Counted from the first letter of the stretch, positions 10,831 to 24,573 are shown. The stretch is DNA of 64,000 bases from Solea solea (GCF_958295425.1 NC_081146.1:24858395-24922394); one strand, 5' to 3'. Translations and numbers: made by a program. The notes: generated by a model from the letters alone, not told the origin.

Positions 10831-13800
10831 AGTACCACCAGGGGGCAGTGTAGTCATGTATATAAATTATTCAGAGAACTTTCCGAGGGAGTTTGAGAGT
10901 TGGTAAGATACTCAACGACGACAACAACGTGACGTTCCCTTTAGAACGTGTGTTGTTGTCGGGAAGTCTTGACTCAGTGCTTCCCTCTAGTGGGTATAAT
11001 GCTTTAAAGACCCTTTTATGCTGCGTTTACTGACCCTTATTGTTTCTAATTTGCAAAGAAACCTCAAATATTTAAGTGAAACCGAGAAAATAACTTCTTC
11101 TTTACGTGCACCTATTCTGCTATGACAGGAGGGTAGTTCCTGTGTGGTTTCACAGCTAAACTGGGAAAGTAGGACACGTGTGGTGAACACACTTCTTGTT
11201 TTAAGTGTTTCTTTTTTCTTTTACCGTCTGAGGGAAAATCCCTGCACACTCAACTGCTGACAAAGTAAAGGTGTTTCCAGTGTTTCCACAGCATCTTATA
11301 ATGCTGAACATCGCCGATGGATTAAAGATTGCTTTTGTCAGAATTCAGCACGTCACTTTTACGGTGAATTTATGCATGTGGTCAAGTATGCTTTTGCTTT
11401 CACTTCACACCACAAATTAATCACAAAAGAGTGCACTTGAGACCAGACTCAGCCTTTTCACTCCTCCATTCTCTGAATGAAAATCTTTTTGTAACTGTGC
11501 AACTGTTGCCTCACTTTTAATCCGGACCCTGTTGCTTTTGTGAAAGAGGCACTTCTATTTTGAGGAAAAGGCAACAGGACTCAAAACCAGTCTGTCAATA
11601 GCAGCGGCCTTGAATTGTCAAAAATGTCCTTCACCAAGTCTTTAAAAGACAGACTTCAGGTGAAAGTGCCTGAAAATATCAGCAAACCTTCCATGAATCC
11701 CTTTCTGTCCTTCTTCCTTCCGTCCTCACTATGAATAATCACATTTTTATTAATTAATAACTTAACTTTACTCTACATTAACTATGAATTGGTGTATCTT
11801 GATTGGGAAACAAGTGAAAATGTACTTTATGAACTTGACTCTTTGATTTATTTGACTATTTCAAATAAGCCTGAGGCGCAACAATGTCTACTTCAGCCTT
11901 TGCACTAATTATACTAACATTACAGTCGTATGACTCTGGTACCTTTTCAACAATTGACCTCATTTATGATCATAAACAAAGACCGAACCTTTATAAAATC
12001 ATTGGAAAGACAAATATTCATAGAGTCAGCATGTGCAACACTATTTTTTTTACAGTTTTAAAACTGATCATAAACATTAAAGAGTTATTTAAAGCTTAAT
12101 TACAGTACTAAGAAGTAAACTGTTATTCAATGTATTATTTTATTTAACTGCAGAACCTAAAATGGACAAAAGTTTCCAGTTTGACGGTGAAGCTAATCAG
12201 GACGTTAGATTATATTGATTAGCCACTGGGGGGCATGAGAGAGGGAGAGAGAGAACTCCATTTACATGCAAATCTGTAGGAAAATGAGATCAATCTTATG
12301 ACTTTGGTTTCTTTTCAAAAATGACCTGATTCACCATCACAAACAAAGACCTAAAGCAGGACTATTCGATTCAAAACTGCATTTAAAAGAATGATAAATG
12401 AACTCGTAATATTATATACTGGTCATACCTGTCCTTTACAGACCTCAAAGTGCATGAAAAAGTGGACATTTACATTTAAAATAAATGTGTTTGTCATAAA
12501 AGAGCTTAAAATCAAAAAGGTGCACAATATTGGCGTTTGTTTCTCCTTGAAATAAGATAAAAAATATGTTGTACGGATTTAATATTTAATTAAACTAAAA
12601 AGTAAACTTGTCTTCAATGTATTCTTTTATTCAACTCTCACAACCAACCTGCAGAACCTGAAAATGAGGGAAAATAAATGGTAAATAGCGACACATATGA
12701 GTGGAAACCTGTGTTACTAACAGCAGGTGTCGTCTGTGAACGTCTCTTTGCAAAATATCAACATGCTCCGGCCTAAACTTTCAGAATCACTGCTCAGTTC
12801 CAATGACATTCTGTTATTAACAAGTATGTACTGTCTGATGCTCACAGATTATGTTGGATTAAGATACAACTAGATCAAATGAAATGTTTTTAAGGCTTTT
12901 TTCTTCTTGGCAGCACAGGAGGCGGTCGTGCAACACGACTGAAGTGATGCCAACTGCAGTAAAACACCGCCAACAACAATAACAACAGACTCGTATCCAT
13001 CACAGCATTAACATGGGTTGTTTTCAAGGACCCTACATTGAAAAGGTTTGAAAGATTTGTTTCAACCTCAAGGAATGAGGAATTAAAGTGGACATGTTGG
13101 ATTCAGTTCCCCATAAACCTCTCAAAAAGTTACGAGTTTAAAAGCCACAGCCTCGACGGAGGGAAAGACGACCGCGGGGCGAGACGAGAGGTCGCGGTTA
13201 GTTCAAACATGTTTGTAATAAGTGCAGGACAGACGGGACTTAACAGTAACATGCTTTTCAGACAGCGGGGATTACGGCGGAGAAGATGGAGAACTTATTT
13301 ACAGGAGAGGTTTTATAAAATCCAGGTAGCAGTGCTGCTGTTGTGGAGCAGTTGTTATTTTTCTCTGCTCACTGTGGCTGCAAGAGCAAATATGACCAAG
13401 TGGAATATCTAAATTGGAAAAGAGATTCCTTTATTTGTTAAAAAGTGAGCCAAAACAGATGAGAAACGAGTAATTTTTGTTGACAGACGCCAAAAAGTCC
13501 TTTAAATACTAAATAAACTTTAAATAAATATCTAATTGCAATTATTTTTGACGGAAATTGCGATGTACGAGGGAATGGTTGAATTTCTGAGAATTGTGAG
13601 GCAAAACTATCAGAGCTGACTGAGGGAGTGTTTGTGTGTATACAGCAGAAGAGCAGAGGTGGGCGGAGACGAGAAGTGATTATTGATGAGCACTAGAATT
13701 CCCTTTTTCTTTCTGTTTCCCGTCAAACGCCAACCTGATTTACACATAAATCACTTTCCTGCTTGCAGCGCGGTAATCTCGCCCGGCGACATGAGATCTA

Positions 13801-14263
13801 AACGCTGCTATACTGAGAAACACACAGAGAGAGTTTGTTCATGTCTACAAGTTACATCTTCTTTAGGATGTATTTCTAGGACGTTTGTGGAAATAAATCA
13901 TATCTTGAAGAATTACAAGCCCACGTCATGTGATTTAAATCATTTCCACAGCAGAGATTTAGAATCTCGAGATTTAAATCCATGAAGCAAAATGTTCCAA
14001 ATGTTGCAATTGCTTTCAGTTGAAAAATGTTGTTCTCTTTTTCTCAAAATACACATTTGAATGCCAAAGGATGATTCATAAACAGCATAAATCGCAGGTA
14101 GAATACATTCTTTTCTTCTTTTTTTTTTTAAGAGAAGATGAAGAATAACAATGTGCGAGTAAATTAAAACGTCTGGTCTGAGATTCTCCGACGTTTCAAG
14201 GCTCCGGGGCGGCTCGCGGCGGCCTCGGACTCCCCTCGCCTCCGCAACAGTCTCAAGGCCCAG

Positions 14264-14307
<44 letters not shown>
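14264..14307 (+). repeat. (CA)n microsatellite
   Basis: A pure CA run of about 22 units. It sits just after a CpG-rich patch (14180-14240) that stands out from the AT-rich surroundings. Confidence 0.95.
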
Positions 14308-14309
<2 letters not shown>

Positions 14310-14719
14310 AGGGAGCTATTGCCATGGGAACAAACCCCCTATATGACTATTCCCATCTCAGGAGAATAATAGGCACCAATCTGTCTCAACCTCTTTCTCT
14401 TTCATTGTCTGCTCTTTCTTTTCCTGATCGCTATAAAGCTACCAAACCCCTCACCACCGCCGTCCTCTCCTCCTCTCATCCACGTGTCCATGTCTTCGTA
14501 TGTGTCCCCCTCCTCCCCTCCCGTCTCTGCATGTCTTTCTTTGTCTGTCATGGAGTTTGATTTGTTATGCATAATCTATCCGCGCTGGGATTTGTACAGT
14601 TTCTCAAGAAGCAAAAAAAAAACCATGTCTCATCCCAAACGGCACAAACACTGTTGGGTTTGTTCTCAAGCCAAAGCAACTGTAAAAAATGGCTGTTTGT
14701 CATTTTAGAGACAGAGGAG

Positions 14720-15300
14720 GCAAAATACGCTGGGTTATAAATAGAGAGTTCCTCTGTCTCGTTGTTTGTTTGTCTTTAAAAACGCGGTGGGGTCCGGGGG
14801 AGATTTCCCCGCGACTGTGAACTCGCTCCAGGCAGGTCATTTTTTATTGAAGCCAGCCGAAGCCACATTCTTCGGGGGTTCTCAGACGCCGTATCGATGT
14901 GTCCATGTTGAACATTACCTGATCAATACTCCTGCAATTTTCCTGACCGCCCATTACAACAGGAGTCAATTTGCCTTATAGAAATATCAAGGGAGACGCC
15001 GTCCACTCTCTTTCTCTCTCTCTCTGCTCCCGTGGCTGAGCTGCTGCCTGAATATTGGCTCTGGTGTTTATCTGTCTACACCTGGAACATTCATCCTAAT
15101 ATTTCGTCGTCTCAGGTTCTCCGAGGCGAAAGCCCGGCGGCTTAGAAATCTCAGTATCTTCAAACGCATGATCACTGTCACCTCGCGTTGGGGGAGACGG
15201 GAGAGGAAATAATCTCTGATCGAGATCTCGCAGACGACTTTTCCTGAGAGGAAAATGTCGGGGAGATGATGGCCCTGCCATGAAATCTGCAAAACTCACA
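14720..15300. promoter_or_regulatory. Candidate conserved non-coding element
   Basis: Unique, balanced-composition sequence with unusually many CpGs for this window (for example near 14784-14815 and 15105-15245), interrupted only by a short TC run at 15009-15023. No reading frame has recognisable domains. Such stretches between developmental-type genes are often enhancers, but nothing here proves it. Confidence 0.25.
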
Positions 15301-16302
15301 CCTTATCAACCAGCACATCGTTTTTTTGGGGCATGTTTTGCTGCCTGAAGTTTTTATTACTGCTACAAATTGAAGTAAACCATCAACCACAAGCACAGAA
15401 CACGTTTAAGAACGCTCTGGGTTATATTTACATTATCTACTCGACATAACCTTGTACTATCTTGTTCAGAAAAAAAAATATTTATTATTTTCTCCAGCTC
15501 CGATCAGTGATGGAAACGTGCCACCAGGGTGACTCAAGGCCAATTTCTTCTTCTTCGACTACTTGTTTTGGCACTTGCAAACACTGATTCTGCATCTTTT
15601 CTGGCACGGTTGCACGTCGTTGCAGCAGCGATCCACTGTCATTCAGATGCTTTACAGTAAAGTAGTGTAGTGAGACGTCCAAGACTCAGACCAGAGTGTG
15701 CGCTTTTAGGTGCTGGGACAAAGGCAACAGTCGAGTTCTGGTAGCTGACATTACGCAACTCTCCAAACCAAAACACAACTTTAGCAGGGAAGTCAATACC
15801 ATAATACCAAAACAGTTAACACTGGAGGACATTTTTACCAGATTGCAAAAGATTCTGAGAGATGGTAGAGTTAAGATGGAGTGAGGGGGAATCCACAGGT
15901 GACAGATTGTGCTTGTGTAGTGATCACTTCACATCAGGTACAAAATCCAATGCCGAGTGATAATAACTAATATCTTATTTATTTGACATACTTCTCATGT
16001 GATGTCTAAGCATTATCCATAATAAGATTCATTAGGAGAGACTGATTCTGCGATATACTGTATTGCTCGAGCTCCGTTGATTGGAGAATGGAGCAGACGC
16101 ACATTTCGATACTTCTGCAAATAACCGTCTCAAAACACGTTTCTTTCTTTATTTTCCAACCTTTTGCAACAGCTCACAAACCTATAGCCAAGAGGGCTGA
16201 GAGAACATTTAACTCCGCCCCTTATTCAGATGATGAACACTCTGAAGAGCGAAACCAAAACCCTTGGCGCTAAGCCTTAAGTGAGGGGAACTGATTCTGA
16301 AA

Positions 16303-16326
16303 TGTATGTGTATATATATAAATATG

Positions 16327-16357
<31 letters not shown>

Positions 16358-16420
16358 TCATACACATACATATATACAGTGTATATATATATATATATAT
16401 ATATACATACAGTGTATATG
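16303..16420 (+). repeat. (TA)n/(TATG)n microsatellite
   Basis: An alternating TA tract with interspersed 'catac' and 'gtatg' units and two 'acagtgtata' blocks. The open frames crossing it are products of the repeat. Confidence 0.95.
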
Positions 16421-17204
16421 TCAAATCCCAAGACTCAGTTTGTATACACCACCATGTTGGCAGGAAAAGTGTCTGCCAATGCCAGTTTTCAAGCCTTTAA
16501 AGTTCCGTGCACACTCGAAATGACATCAGATTCCGACTTCTCTCTCTCTCTCTCTCTAGTTTCCGTGACATCCAAATGAGCTTCTGGATTTTAGTTGACA
16601 AAGTAAAGAACTTGTTACGACCAGAAGCTTTCGGTAGAACTGCTTCACGTGGCAGAAACTCACTGTAGACGTTCAAACCGAGCCTCAGAATTCAGGAAAA
16701 AAGTGATTTAAGTGACTCTGAACACGGCACGCTTGTTGCTCCGAGTATTTCAGGGAAAACCGCTGATCTACTGACATTTTCACACACACACAAACATCTC
16801 CAGTGTTTATAGAGAGAAAATATGCAGGAGTTCATCAGCAGCCTGTGTCTGTTCTCTGTCTCTGAGAAAATGCCTCGTTGATGCCAGAGGTTAAAGGAGA
16901 ACGACCAGATGATAGAAAGGCAACAGTAACTCAGAAAACCACTGGTTTACAACCGAGGTTAAACACACACCGCGTCAAACCTTGAAACAGACAACAACAC
17001 AACAGCAGCAGATGATTCACATCATGTACCAAAGAGGTGGCTCATGAGAGTGTATACAGGACTCGTCTTCATGTGGTCTTGGTCTGGTTGTGTCCATGTA
17101 TGTGAATGTGGATTTTCACAAGCAGACCCAATATTCATGGTGCGTTCCATTTACATTGGAAGTCAGAAGTCAGGATATGGTAAAATGTCTTACTCACCAT
17201 TGTT

Positions 17205-17455
17205 TAGCGGGTTTAACTGACAATTATTTTCATAATCGATACATCTGTCAGTTTCATTTTCATTTTCTTGATAAATTCATCATTTGTTTGCTCCATAAAA
17301 TGTCAGAAAATATGGAAACATTTCTCTTTTTTTTCTCATTCAATTTTGATGAAGAAAACTGAAAATATTCACATTAAAGATGCTGGAAAAAAATCTAAAT
17401 AGTTGACATTTAACTTAGTAAGTGATTAATAATTGATTCATCGTTGCAGCCTTTA
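17205..17455 (+). mobile_element. Family A element, copy 2
   Basis: It contains 'caattattttcataatcgat', 'aaaatattcacatt' and a terminal 'ttcatcgttgcagcc', the diagnostic blocks of family A. Confidence 0.55.
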
Positions 17456-17819
17456 GTTTACCATGCACCTGCAAATTGTGTTTTAAAAGACTGAAAAATC
17501 TTGTATCTGAAGCTTGGACTAGAATTAAAAAAACTAAAATCAACCTATAACAATGTAATATGTAGTGTTTTGTTGTGTGTGTGAATGGAGAGCAGGAGTA
17601 GGGTTTACACTAGCCAACGCTTGCCGGTTACCTTAATCAAATTTCCCCTCATCACAGAGGGATTGACTGAGGCCGGATCAGATAACAAACATAAGTTGAT
17701 TAAAATACATGTTTGCTTAAAGACTGGGGTGAAAGAAAATCAACACGGGCTCAGAAAACACACACAGAGAGAGAGTGAAGCGTAGGAACGGTCAGGTTTG
17801 TGTGTGTTTGTGCGAATCG

Positions 17820-18180
17820 TCTCCGCTTTGTTTATCCAAATGACATCAAACATATTCTCCCCAATAAGCTCCGTGGCATTCAGCCTGCACCGATCATTTC
17901 ACTCTCATGTCGCGGTGGTGAAGAACGCGAGGCTGTAAATCTGCAGGTGTAAATGTTAGCGCGAGGCATCGATAAAGGTTAATGGATCGAAGTCGGCAAA
18001 AGGACCACATCGCTCCTGCGAATTCCAAATGTTAATAAAGTCATCAATAAAGATTTTAACACTTTCTAATAAGCCGTCGGACAAAAGGTTAATAAGTCGT
18101 TAACATCTCTCGAGTGTGAATAAATCACCAGGAAAAGCAACAATCCTTCAAGTCTGCGCTGGTAAATATTAAAGGGTCAT
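17820..18180. promoter_or_regulatory. Candidate conserved non-coding element
   Basis: Non-repetitive sequence with several GTTAAT or AATAAAG-type cores spaced over 300 bp (near 17980, 18030, 18088) and scattered CpGs. It lacks any open frame of note. Treated as a possible enhancer on texture only. Confidence 0.25.
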
Positions 18181-19500
18181 TTCAAAGGGTTTGTCAATGT
18201 GTCTTTGTCTTTATCAGACGTTGGTAGACCCATGGTAATTTGCTGTGGGAATAATGTTGTGTGTTTATATGCCATAGTAATGAAAAAAAGTAGCCAAAAT
18301 CCTCTAAGAGTTAATTTCTAGAAAAAAAAACACTAAAACTAATTTTTGATTGACAAAAAAGTGTTGTAGATTAATTAATTTGGTAATTCAGTAATAATCA
18401 GTTAATTAAATCAAGATATGCTTCAATGAATCAATATTGTTTCTGTTTTTTCTTGTTTTATTTATCACCATGTTTGTGTTTTTTTTATTTTAAAATACAA
18501 TACCATTGTATGTTGTGTACAGTTAAGGTGAATTTTGTGCAATATTACACTTACACCATGTGCTATTGTGCAAAAAGGACAAAGAAGAATTCTCATAGAT
18601 AAATTACAAACCACACGTCTATCTTTGTAGAATACTTGCCCCAATGTACTGACATTTAAAAGCGTATTAGATGCTAAAATAATTCAGAAAACCCCCAAAA
18701 ACCTTGAAAATGTCAACCTGATCCGACTAAACAAGAGACTGAGTGTTCAGTTTACATGTCGGCATGTGAGTTTCATATAAGAAGAGAAAAAAAAGACTCT
18801 GTAAATCAGTAACTTCAGTAAGTTGATGATAAAATTGAGTTCGGCCTCGGTGCTTTTACTGCAGCAAGGACACGGCAGACATTACGCAACCACAGAGAGA
18901 CACAAGTTTCACAACCTGCCAACGCGTACAGTCACATTTTACCAGGAAATAAAGTTACAAACTCAGCAGGGCCGGACATTTTCAACCGTCAGAAAAACAG
19001 CGTGTGAAGACAGAAACTAAACAAGAGCAAACGTATGTCCCTTATTTCAGGTTTCTGGGTTCATAGAGAAAAAATGGAATTGATGGAATTTCATGATGTG
19101 AATTTTCATATACAGCACTTCCCTGTTCAAAAGGGGGGACCCTTTTTACTGCTGCACCATCCAGCTTAGCTGGAAACACAGTTGTGGATGTAAGTTTGGT
19201 CTGAAAGGTAGAACGACACATTTGTACCAAAATGAGAGGCCGTATTTGTTGTATTTGTTGAAATTTTTTGTGGGTTAAAATAATCTGACGTGGACTAAAA
19301 CAACAATTTACTGCATATGTTGTTGATGCTGGAGGCGGAAACTCGGCACATCTTTAAAACAACAATGACGATATATCTCTAATCACATTTCCCACCACTG
19401 CTCCTCATGGTGGCGCTCATCACTGACAGTAAGGAGAAGGTTGACAAAGACAGATAATGGTTAAACGTAAACTCAATCAAAGACATCTGTACCTTTTTCA

Positions 19501-19503
19501 TTA

Positions 19504-19536
<33 letters not shown>

Positions 19537-19546
19537 CATCATCATA
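19501..19546 (+). repeat. (ATT)n microsatellite
   Basis: About twelve ATT units passing into ATC units. Confidence 0.95.
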
Positions 19547-20601
19547 GGCCTGAAGGCAATTATTTAAAAAAAAAAACCTGCACAAATAAATCCAAAACTA
19601 TCCGCAAGCTAATGTAAAACAACAAAATCTGGTTTTGTTTCTTGGTTATTTTCTTCTTCTTTAACTTGAATGATTGAAACATTTGCAGCAATGACCTCTT
19701 CACCTCTTGCCCCAGAGTAGTTCATCCATTTTCCAATTGTAATATTATGACATAATGAAGCCAAAAACCACAATCACTTCCACATTTTTCCGACAGCCGA
19801 GCTCCGCAGCGACCACTGGACTGCATCATACTGCCATATGGGCTTTCTATGGTCTGCCTGTGTGTGTAGGCTCATGTCATGTGAGCGTCCAGCATGTGTG
19901 GATCTACATGTGTTCACTGCTTGTCTTATACACACACAGTAAATTTACCCTTTGATATATCGTACACGCTTGACAGAGAGCACATGGCTTTTTTCCTGTG
20001 TGTGCGTTTACAGTGTCAGTGAGTGTGTGTTTTGTGTGTCGTTTCTTTGACCTGCAGTATCACCATTTGTTTGTATTTATAATCATCTTTGTGTGAAACT
20101 GCCCACATGCTCACACTATTTGTGTCTGTGTGTGTGTTAAATGCACTTAAATAGAACTTTTCTCTCATGTCACTTTTCATCTCACACAGCAAAGTTGGTC
20201 AATTCCGCTTGAATGAACTTAATTTATAAAGGTTTTACCAATTCAAGTCAACAGTGTATGAGAAGAGCTCAGAACAGAGAAGTATTTCAACAACCTGTGG
20301 ATGAAACTCGACAACCAACTTTTTTTTGTGTTTCCAGAGAGTCATCCTGCCTACTGCAGCTTTAAGCAGCCCCACAGTCCACAACTCAGCAGCTGAAAAT
20401 AATTAACAGCAGTTCAGTCCGACTGAGCTCACTCCCTCACTCACTTTCTCTCCCTCTATCTAATGCACACACTCACCTCCTCCCCTGGCTTTTCCTCTCT
20501 CTCATGCCCTCGTCTTCCTCCACCCTGACATGCCGGCCTCCCCCCATCACCCCCGCCCTTCCTTCACCTCTTCCCATCCCTTCACTTGTTTTTCACTCTA
20601 A

Positions 20602-20625
20602 CCCTCCTCCTCCTCCTCCTCCTCA
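20602..20625 (+). repeat. (CTC)n microsatellite
   Basis: About eight CTC units at the end of a 170-bp pyrimidine-rich stretch starting near 20440. Confidence 0.85.
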
Positions 20626-22044
20626 TTGCTCATAAACTCACTCATGCCCAGATGAACTCATGTACCGGAGCGCACACATAGTCTGAGCATGAAAACATCC
20701 ACTCGTGTGCGGACACCGGCGAGCATGCAGGGGCGTACAGGATAAAGTGGGCAACTGTTGAGGGGCCCCCTGAGAATAACTAATTAGACGACACCATCCA
20801 TCTCCTGTAGAGACCCTGATCCACGCTCTGGCTGCCAATCATTTTCAAAACCAGGGGTATAAAAGTTTTAAGAAGGTAAAATAAACCTGATTTATGGGAA
20901 GTTGACAATAATTTGTTTTTTTTAATGTCATGTGAACACGTTAATCTGACTGAAATTGAGCTATTCTTAGTCAGACTAACATACCCAGATAATGCGATTC
21001 ATAGTCCGATTACTCCTGCATGTACGTACTTAGTCGGACAAAACTAGGATTTCCTAAGTAAGATTAGTTTACGATGGAATAAGTATTTGTATTTGTCGCT
21101 GCAGTAAAATGCAAATTCAATGTAAAAAAAATAAACTTTTTGAATGCACAGACAGCAGATGTACAGTAAAATACTAGTATTTTTAGTTTGTGGTTTGGTA
21201 TCATAGGTTTCAGGTCGTCCAAAAGAGTGTCTTAGACAAGAGGTAAAAATGTAGCTACTCCAGTTGCCTACAGCTTACTTCTGATTAAGATTCAGGCTAC
21301 ATCCATAGACTTGTTTTTACTTGAAATCATCATTTTCAGATAATTATGACCCATGTTGCTTCACACAATTGTTTGATTGAAGTAATCTGTCAAAAAACGG
21401 ATACCATGTGACCCTCCAGGTGCACTGGGCAAACAGGTGCTATTGTAAACAGGAAGTTCACAATAAAACAGCAACAGTGAAACGTCAGAGCGGGTTTTTC
21501 TTTTACGACACCGACAACAAGCTGAAAGTGAGACATAAAGTAAGCGATAACGGAGCTTTTTCTGGTTGAGTTCTGGTCGAAAAACAACCAAAGTAGACGT
21601 GAATGTGGAATGTGTAGCTGTGTCATTATTTCCAAAAATACTTGTCCAGACTTAAAAACCAGTAGCAGTCTCATACCGTACGCCGTGGTGGTGTGGATGG
21701 CAGGTGTATCTGAAGCAGAATTAATGCATTCATAAAAAGAAAATTGAGTTGAGTCACTTCACGCCTGTGGGTGAATGTAGCTCACAGACTAACAAACATA
21801 ATAAATACCCAACTCACACACACACACAGGATCACACAGTCCACTGGGTCTCTCCTGACCCGTGGGAGTGGTGTGATACTGTACCGTACGCCAGGGCACA
21901 TCTTGAAACACTGTCAGAGTTCCGTCTGTGATTGGTTCCAGGTAGACATTTTTGGCATTCTCAGCCCAACTCTGTACCATCCATCACGCATGTGACTGCA
22001 CAACAAGTAGGTCTATTGATGTGCATGATGAATGCAACGAGCAA

Positions 22045-22088
22045 ACACATCCACACACACTGTGTGTGTGTGTATGTGTGTGTGTGAG
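22045..22088 (+). repeat. CA/TG run with internal dyad symmetry
   Basis: A short CA run is followed directly by a TG run, so the tract can fold on itself. It is a simple-sequence feature, not a terminator. Confidence 0.75.
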
Positions 22089-22265
22089 ATCAGTATGGAA
22101 GTGTAGTCAATCTCTGCCAATAAACTAGGGCCCAAACAACTAATTGTTTTCGAATCAAAATTGCGTTTTGAAACAACGCACTTAGCAAATTGCACACGTG
22201 TGGAATGTGTCGTTTTGCATCACGACTGACGGCGACTTGGCCAAGGCAGAAAAAAAAAAAAAAAC

Positions 22266-22852
22266 ACAGAGGTAACAGAGAGACGCAGGGCTGAAAAATC
22301 CAAGAACGTCCCACGAAAAGACATTATTCAGCAGTTTGATGGGATACACGCTTCGAATAACTGTGTAGCCGAGTGCTACAAGATCATCATGAAGAGACGC
22401 CAACACCGTTTTTTGGTTTCCTCAGGGGAGGCGACGGAGGAACAGCACTTGGTGAAATGTCTCCAACTCAACTCAAGCAGGTCCAAGTCGCCTACAGCCA
22501 ACTACTGAAGAAGATCTTGTGGTGTCATTTACTTTGACATTTACGCTGTGCAGCCTGTCAGTTCTTACAACACCACCATGTGAGAGACTCAGCTCAAGGA
22601 CTTCCAGGGGGAACAGATAGGACAATGGTACAAACTCATGCTGGAGTCGACCAAACCCAACAGGAAGTTTGACATCCAGGAGGACAACAAGTGAAAAAAG
22701 GGGAACGAATGGTGCTGGGACTCGGTCCACTTATAGAAGACTCTTTCAAGTCTTTTGAGAATATTTAATGATATTAAAATGCTGTCTAATATCATTGCGT
22801 TCCTGTGCTTGTCTCTTTTACTGTGACAATAAAACAAGGTTACCTTTACAGC
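22266..22852 (+). pseudogene. Unidentified broken coding-like segment with a polyadenylation signal
   Basis: Three open segments lie in different frames. The first (about 22266-22505) includes KNVPRKDIIQQFDG and ends at TGA 22506. The second is around 22430-22520 in another frame and includes PTQLKQVQVAYSQLLKKIL. The third (about 22535-22692) is interrupted by one TGA and includes KDFQGEQIGQWYKLMLES. They are followed by AATAAA near 22830. The order of protein-like segments, the frame changes and the terminal signal suggest a decayed retrocopy or transposon gene. I do not recognise the family. It could also be chance. Confidence 0.2.
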
Positions 22853-23623
22853 ATCAACTAATAAATCAACTCCTATGGTTCAAAAATGTGAAAACACACA
22901 CACACACTGAGGCTAGTTTGTCCATTCGGGCTACTGTAGAAACATTGCAACCTCTGTAAAGCAAGAACCTCGTCTAACATACAGACACAGGCTTAAAGGT
23001 ATGGAAAGCATAATCTAATAAAGGTAATTACCAGAGAGGATGTTATTGTTAGTTTTAATCATAAGATTCTGCTTCACAATTCCAAACACACACACACATA
23101 CACACTCTCCAGAGAAACACTACAACCTCTGTAAAAGACTTAAGGGTATGGAAACCAAACTATTTTATATTTTAATTATTAATTCACTTAATCAATAGAG
23201 TGGAGAGCATTGGTTTTAAACAGAGGGGCCTGCCCTCTGGTGGTGAGTCATGGAGCCCCGGCTCGTCATCTCATCTCTGTGTTGAGGCATCCTCAGCATC
23301 AAATCACAGAAGAAAAAAAAGTGCTAATAAATCAATAAAATCACAATCCCACACATTTAAAAATGTGGCGTTGCTGCATCTCCAGAGTTAGAACTTGTTG
23401 TCGAATACAAACACAAACACTGTCCAGAAGCCAAACGTCATCAAATCATGAATCAACTTTCAATGGTCAACAACATTCGCCACCAGGCAGATGTTTCATG
23501 TTTTGTCTTCATAGACACATCTGTGTGATGAAGTTCAGAGTCATGCAAACATGTGGAGGACGCTCCTACACGCACACACACTCACTCACACAGTCACACA
23601 CTCAATCAGTCACATGGACATAC

Positions 23624-23760
23624 CTTGTTTTCACGACACGGCGGAGAAGTTGTTCACAGCTCGGACGCAGCTGGAGCTGAGCTTCCAGCTGTGAAGCGCA
23701 TTCTAGGGGAAGGAAGAGGATGGAGGTTTGAAGGTTGAGCTGAGCGAGGGTTACCGTGGA
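23624..23760 (-). other. Candidate non-coding first exon of raftlin
   Basis: On the minus strand the sequence CAAG followed by gtatgtcc (complement of 23616-23627) is a near-perfect splice donor. It comes after a unique, CpG-containing stretch that extends upstream past 23760. Raftlin needs a non-coding upstream exon because its first coding exon has an acceptor before the ATG. The 5' limit is not visible, so the end given is nominal. Linking this donor to raftlin, 21 kb away, is inference. Confidence 0.22.
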
Positions 23761-24219
23761 GGTGGCGCCGCTGTTTGTGTTTGTTAGAAAAAAAAAAGAG
23801 AAAAATAAGAAAAGAAAGAAACACAATCCTCTTCTTCTCCTGCAGGCAGCAGAGGAACCAGGTTCTTCACACTCAGCAGCAGCAGCAGCAGTGTTGGTGT
23901 TGGTGTTTCCAGAGGTTTGCTTCCCCTCTCTGCTTCTTCTCCACCTAACGGAGCTCAAACACACTTGTGCGCTCGGTGTGTTTAGGTCATGCTCAAACTA
24001 TGCCTGTGCACTGATGTTCTGCAAGCTCAGGGAAACCACATCCTGTCACATATTTACCTCCCTCCCCTGCCTCTCTGTTTTCTCTCAGTCTCTCTCTCTG
24101 TCTGTGCGCTGTTCTCAGTCTTTTCCTGTCTTTCTCTGCTGTGATTGTCTGCAGCAACTGAGCGCTCTGACCCAGCGTCTGTTCAGCAGCTCAGCTCCTC
24201 TCTCTCCCTCGCTCCTTGC

Positions 24220-24221
<2 letters not shown>

Positions 24222-24252
<31 letters not shown>
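24222..24252 (+). repeat. (TG)n microsatellite
   Basis: About fifteen TG units, preceded by a pyrimidine-rich stretch from about 24060. Confidence 0.95.
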
Positions 24253-24253
<1 letters not shown>

Positions 24254-24309
24254 CTCCTCCGGCAGCCGCACCAGTTCCACTCGGCTGACTGAAGAATCCA
24301 TCTGAGGAG

Positions 24310-24425
24310 AGTAAAGGGGAGAGAGAGAGGAAGAGAGGAAGAGAGGAAGGAGGGGAGGGGGCTTCACTGGGAAATACCAGAGAGGAGGAGGGAGGAGGAG
24401 GAGGAGGAGGAGGAAGGGTGGTGGG
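24310..24425 (+). repeat. Purine-rich GA/GGA tract
   Basis: A strongly strand-asymmetric polypurine tract containing GAGA, GGAAGA and (GGA)n sub-runs. Such tracts can adopt triplex structure and may mark promoters, but no gene is evident beside it. Confidence 0.85.
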
Positions 24426-24545
24426 TGTTGTTCAGGGAGTGGAGCACTAAGGAAAGATGGATGGACAGAAATGGTCATCAATAGTTGAGTCTGTTTGCGA
24501 GAAAGAGAGAAAGTGGACAGAGAGCTGTTCAACACAGTCAATCTG

Positions 24546-24573
24546 CGCACACACACACACACACACACACACG
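24546..24573 (+). repeat. (AC)n microsatellite
   Basis: About thirteen AC units. Confidence 0.95.

Noticed and set aside
16209..16579. Overlapping Tyr/Ile-rich open frames on both strands
   Set aside because: They are translations of the TA/TATG microsatellite.
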